From the NCBI GenBank assembly GCA_012845835.1, contig JABAKD010000013.1, positions 10,357,128 through 10,421,127 on the forward strand: a stretch of DNA of 64,000 nt, read 5' to 3'. The translations under genes were made by a program, and so were the position numbers. Shown here piece by piece: positions 62,801 through 64,000 of the stretch; positions within the stretch are counted from its first letter, which is position 1; every line of letters begins with the position of its first letter. The notes under the pieces are model-generated. The model saw only the letters and a program-made list of their open reading frames with translations, was not told where the DNA came from and did no database searches. The DNA is from Undaria pinnatifida. Its lineage: Eukaryota > Sar > Phaeophyceae > Laminariales > Alariaceae.

Positions 62801-63640
62801 CGCTACAGCAAATAACGCGGGTGGAGTTCTACAGGGGATAAGCCATGAAGCATCCCCCCGCTCAGCGGCATGCACCCTTCGCCTTCGACCCATGGAGGAT
62901 GAGAGGGTGAGTGAGGATTCCCATCGGCGATATGTTCCCCCTGATCCCTGGGCGACACTTCGCGTGGTCCACGATCGGGCATCGGTAAGCGATCGTAGGG
63001 CCTATGCTAACGTGCGCGATGTAGGCAGGTGTGAGGTAACACGTATGAATATCGGTGCATGCTTATGCCGAGGTATTATTCCACTCCAGAGTGATTGGAG
63101 CCTGTTCTGTGGCCATGGACTAGATGACGGCGATGAGTAAATGCGAGAACAACAACAACCGGTACTATGTACAGGCAGCAGTAAACGGAGGTATCCACAC
63201 GTCGGACAGATCAGAGCCGAATCGATTATATTTTCCTTTACAGGGTAGACAGACCCCTGGCCTAGATGATCTGCATGGCCTATATATCATGTTGCCGGGC
63301 GAGGGCCGGATGATCTTCATGATCTGGCGCAGGTTTCCTGCTGGGTTGGATCTGTACCATACAGACGCTGCACAACATATCAAAGCCATAGATACAAGAT
63401 ATATATGAAGTATATGATCTGTATCATCTATATGATATGTAGATTATTTAGATCGTGGAGAAATCGAAGTTGTGACCACCCTCACCCACCTCGGCACTCG
63501 AAGAGAAGCGCAACCGCCCACCGCCATTGCGCGAGCCCTCCGGACCCTCGAAGCCGTCAGACGTCGACCCTGTCACGTCTCGCCAGTCTCGGGTCACCTT
63601 GAGCCATTCCCACAGCAGGCTAAAGTTCAAGGGGGCAGAT
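38706..63640 (-). CDS. Multi-module PHD/PZP chromatin-reader protein
   Basis: Exons (- strand): about 63640-63490, 61901-60587, 60047-59739, 58093-57656, 56889-56377, 55540-55016, 51982-51324, 50007-49845, 48476-47806, 45968-45843, 44687-44548, 44068-43924, 43234-43123, 41950-41864 and 38951-38706. Junction phases agree throughout, with the 60047-59739 donor chosen for phase (a more consensus-like GTGAGC donor 16 nt downstream would break it). About 1,860 residues are predicted. The N-terminal two thirds repeat a module: LPQFVAERPDLMAEYKQW-like, then a Gly/Ser, poly-Glu or coiled-coil linker, then AWKFLENKKGWKYV-like ending near a DQ or EQ splice junction. Then come PHD1, a zinc knuckle and an extended PHD (PZP), a second C4HC3 PHD and a poly-Glu tract. 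PZP units in JADE, BRPF and AF10 proteins read histone H3, so a nuclear chromatin role is inferred. The function of the repeated module is unknown. The 5' start and 3' end are unresolved. Exon 61901-60587 needs a 1-nt correction near 60965. One donor (43122) is GC. Confidence 0.75.
39267..40027 (+). mobile_element. TRIM-like minimal LTR retroelement
   Basis: Two apparently identical 362-bp direct repeats (39267-39628 and 39666-40027) each start TGGGTCAC and end CCCTCA (TG...CA as in LTRs). Only 37 bp separate them. This spacer starts TC, then TGGCGTCGACGGCAGGAC, whose reverse complement ends in CCA like a tRNA 3' end (primer-binding site). It closes with ATTGGGGGCGATA, a purine-rich polypurine-like tract. 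ATCATA flanks both sides (39261-39266 and 40028-40033) as a likely target duplication. No protein is encoded. The identical LTRs point to a recent insertion. It lies in the intron between the two PHD2 exons. Confidence 0.85.
40287..40566. mobile_element. MITE with GACGCATTCTACGA ends
   Basis: Left GACGCATTCTACGACAGAGG and right CTCTATCGTACTATAGCACG then CGTC are diverged inverted ends of the family at 498-802 and 18192-18468. The interior keeps GGCGGGGCTCC and GAGGAGTCTCAG. Confidence 0.65.
40610..41440 (+). repeat. Tandem satellite of about 118 bp
   Basis: Six to seven units share CCGAGGCTCATAACCTATTG, GAGGCAAAAACTGAT, ACACTAAAATTGCCACACGA, TGAGCAATCCCCC and AACGCCTGCTGCGA. The ends carry GCGCGTGCTACG and AGGCGTGCTGCGG, so the array appears to have grown inside a MITE of the GACGCGTGCTACG family. 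It is intronic. Confidence 0.85.
42000..42760 (+). repeat. (CAATCAAT)n repeats with copies of a splice-acceptor region
   Basis: AATCAATC-type microsatellite blocks alternate with copies (42254-42325 and 42542-42616) of the region around the PHD2 exon acceptor at 41921-41985 (GTCGAGCACTCTCCGTCAGC, then CTGCACCCGAAACGAAACGT). The block is a tandem array of roughly 290-bp units that contain the intron 3' end plus exon start. Confidence 0.75.
44853..44946 (-). pseudogene. Degenerate copy of the zinc-knuckle exon
   Basis: It repeats GGCCACGACGGGTCGAACTA and CGAGGGAGAGTATAC, similar to GGCCACCACGGGTCGAATTA and CGAGGGAGAGTTCGTC in the true exon at 44548-44687. The frame is broken by an indel after the first Cys pair. 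It lies in the upstream intron, about 200 bp away. Confidence 0.75.
46010..46130 (+). repeat. Dispersed GAGTCGGCACGACTT repeat
   Basis: TGTGAGTCGGCACGACTT, CGTCGCCAA and AGTTGGAC recur at about 52655-52720 and, diverged, at 47195-47260. All lie in introns of the PHD gene. The element type is unknown. Confidence 0.55.
46540..46925. repeat. Long imperfect foldback (inverted repeat)
   Basis: Arms of about 170 bp, 46550-46700 and 46750-46920, are inverted copies. The left arm has CGGCTTATCGGTCAGCTGCA, TGCTGCCACAG and AACAGCAGCTTGGAATTG. The right arm has CAATTCCAAGCTGCTATTGA, CTGTGGCAGCA and TGCAGCTGACCGATAAGCCG. The arms are interrupted by small differences and separated by about 50 bp. The frames of both arms are open for 75-110 codons on the - strand, possibly a remnant of a coding mobile element. 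Confidence 0.75.
47255..47640 (+). repeat. Tandem duplication of about 205 bp with TAC microsatellite
   Basis: AACTGCCAATTATCCAACTT, ATTGCGTTTTCTCACTCG, TAGGAGGCGTTT and GATTCGCCTCCGGACTAC occur at 47255-47425 and again at 47465-47640. Each copy is followed by (TAC)n sequence. It is intronic, beside the exon that ends PHD1's first half. Confidence 0.75.
49000..49845 (-). repeat. Array of about 105 bp units made of an exon end, donor and TTAGGG-like sequence
   Basis: About eight units lie downstream of the true exon 50007-49845. Each contains, on the - strand, GGGGTGGACAGTTTCCACAG then CCAGGACGAGGCGTGCTA, a diverged copy of the exon end that codes GVDIFHSQEQ plus its donor, followed by GGGTTGGGGTTAGGGCTGG-type telomere-like sequence. 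Some units keep an open frame reading FHSQDEACYR. The array is intronic. Confidence 0.8.
50090..50225 (+). repeat. (GGGGA)n purine tract
   Basis: About 135 bp of GGGGA/GGGGAGT units in the intron upstream of exon 50007-49845. A similar (GGGA)n tract is at 34800-34935 in the ORC2 exon 2-3 intron, and another at 57120-57185. Confidence 0.85.
52335..52419. mobile_element. GGGTC-family MITE fragment
   Basis: Only about 85 bp remain: CTCGACCCGCGAG, AAACCTCCTGGCCCGACC and the right end ACCCGCAAAAAGCCCTG. It is truncated at the left, where it abuts the GACGCCTGCTACG-type element (52029-52330). Confidence 0.6.
53735..53900 (+). repeat. (AGT)n/(AGC)n microsatellite
   Basis: About 55 trinucleotides of AGT with AGC and AAC variants, open in all frames (poly-Ser or poly-Val on the + strand). 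It is intronic for the - strand gene and has no coding support. Confidence 0.85.
56045..56355. mobile_element. GGGTC-family MITE with CCGAC pentamer run
   Basis: TGCTTTTCACGGGTAATGGC at the left and ACAACCCTG at the right are diverged family ends. The interior has TCAGGAGG blocks and a run of about 20 CCGAC pentamers (56235-56315) in the orientation opposite to the run in the 16450-16905 copy. Confidence 0.65.
58261..58425. mobile_element. GGGTC-family MITE, right end diverged
   Basis: AAGGTTTGCTCACGGGTTAT, TCAGGAGGTTTTCAAAG, TCTCACGGGTCGGGTCGGGT and a second TCACGGGTCGGGTCAAG block match the family. No clear right terminus is seen. Confidence 0.55.
58660..59376 (+). other. Uninterrupted 238-codon frame with internal duplication, no known function
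   Basis: It lies antisense inside an intron of the PHD gene (between exons at 58093 and 60047... 59739 it overlaps none). The frame holds two diverged copies of a segment: QKTASDTSMKTYLDEIFP...IIAGGVLSILR and MQTASDASMEKHLNDPC...FIAGGAFSYVL, reflecting a DNA duplication (about 58628-58800 and 59150-59335). No family is recognised. It may be a remnant of a mobile element or chance openness of a duplicated repeat. Confidence 0.25.
60325..60470 (+). repeat. (AAC)n microsatellite
   Basis: AACAACAAC runs with AAAACAACCACG variants lie in the intron upstream of exon 60047-59739. The - strand is open (poly-Val/Leu) but not coding. Confidence 0.85.
62709..62906 (+). CDS. Possible first exon of an unknown + strand gene
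   Basis: The ATG at 62709 opens 66 codons ending GAGAGG before a consensus GTGAGTG donor. The peptide is Ala/Thr-rich (PPGAAAVVAATATANNAGGV) and ends LRPMEDER. I do not recognise it and no second exon was found before the window end. It would lie antisense within a predicted intron of the PHD gene, which weakens either this exon or the 63.5-kb exon of that gene. Confidence 0.25.
63070..63165 (+). repeat. Dispersed TTCCACTCCAGAGTGATTGG repeat
   Basis: TATTCCACTCCAGAGTGATT, GAGCCTGTTCTGTGG and GACGGCGATGAGT recur diverged at 26530-26610 and partly at 26135-26210 in the ORC2 introns. It is non-coding. Confidence 0.6.
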
Positions 63641-64000
63641 GGATCACTTCCCCTCGCGGAAGAACCGGGCGTCGCAGCCGGGGTCGCGGTGGCGGTGGCG
63701 GCAGTGCTTGTGACACTTGGTGTGTACGGGGAGGCACAAGAAAAATACTTTACAAAAAACGCGATTGAAATGGTACCGGGAATGGGAGGGGTGGAGGGAG
63801 GGGGGAGAGGGAGCGCGGGAGGGGAAGGGGGGGGTTACTATAAATAAAAAATTCGCCAAAAAGGTTGAAACGTACATGACTGTGAACCCGAACGCTGCCG
63901 TAACCCTAACCCCGACCGTCCAGCAAAATTTTCGGAACAAAGATGCCATGAAGGCTTTAGAGTGGAAACCCCAACCATTATGTCGAAGCTGGGCCAAGTC

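Noticed and set aside
63640-64000. A - strand stretch reading LAQLRHNGWGFHSKAF at the right edge, possibly another module exon
   Set aside because: It has a weak resemblance to the WxFLxxxxGW half-module, but no clear splice borders within the window.

Overview
This 64 kb window is nuclear DNA from a eukaryote. The genes are split into many short exons by GT-AG introns (one intron appears to be GC-AG). The recognisable proteins are eukaryotic: an origin recognition complex subunit, PHD/PZP chromatin-reader zinc fingers and an ankyrin protein. Interstitial TTAGGG telomere-like runs occur and repeats are very dense. The ankyrin type and the low-complexity inserts suggest a microbial alga or other stramenopile-like protist, but that is a guess. 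No CRISPR, operon, rRNA or prokaryotic feature was seen. All gene models below were built by eye from splice motifs, intron phase and protein similarity remembered from known families.

Layout. Left, + strand: a hypothetical gene (exons from 2513 to 7440) and an ankyrin-repeat gene (10081-18641); these may be one gene. Middle, 18.6-25.6 kb: a convergent intergenic region made mostly of short inverted-repeat elements (MITEs) and tandem repeats. Right, - strand: a nearly complete ORC2 gene (37634 down to 25561, ten exons). Upstream of it is a long chromatin-type gene (about 63640 down to 38706, fifteen exons). It encodes at least six copies of a two-part module (LPxFVxxNPxLxxEYxxW followed by WxFLxxxxGWxYV), then PHD1, a zinc knuckle, an extended PHD (together a PZP unit), and another PHD finger. 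Intron phases are compatible all the way from the module exons to the last ORC2 exon, so the two - strand genes could be one very long PZP-ORC2 fusion.

Mobile DNA. There is a 761-bp TRIM-like minimal LTR element with two apparently identical 362-bp LTRs, a 37-bp interior and flanking repeats. A 621-bp hAT-like non-autonomous element has a perfect 8-bp target duplication. pogo/Tigger-like MITEs sit between TA dinucleotides, one of them 3 nt after the ankyrin stop codon. A GGGTC-rich MITE family shows its internal pentamer expanded to about 55 copies in one member. Several other dispersed families recur.

The most unusual observation is general. In at least eight introns, degenerate tandem copies of an exon-intron junction (exon end plus donor, or acceptor plus exon start) lie beside the true exon. 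The introns seem to have grown by tandem duplication across splice junctions, leaving pseudo-exons with splice-like sites.
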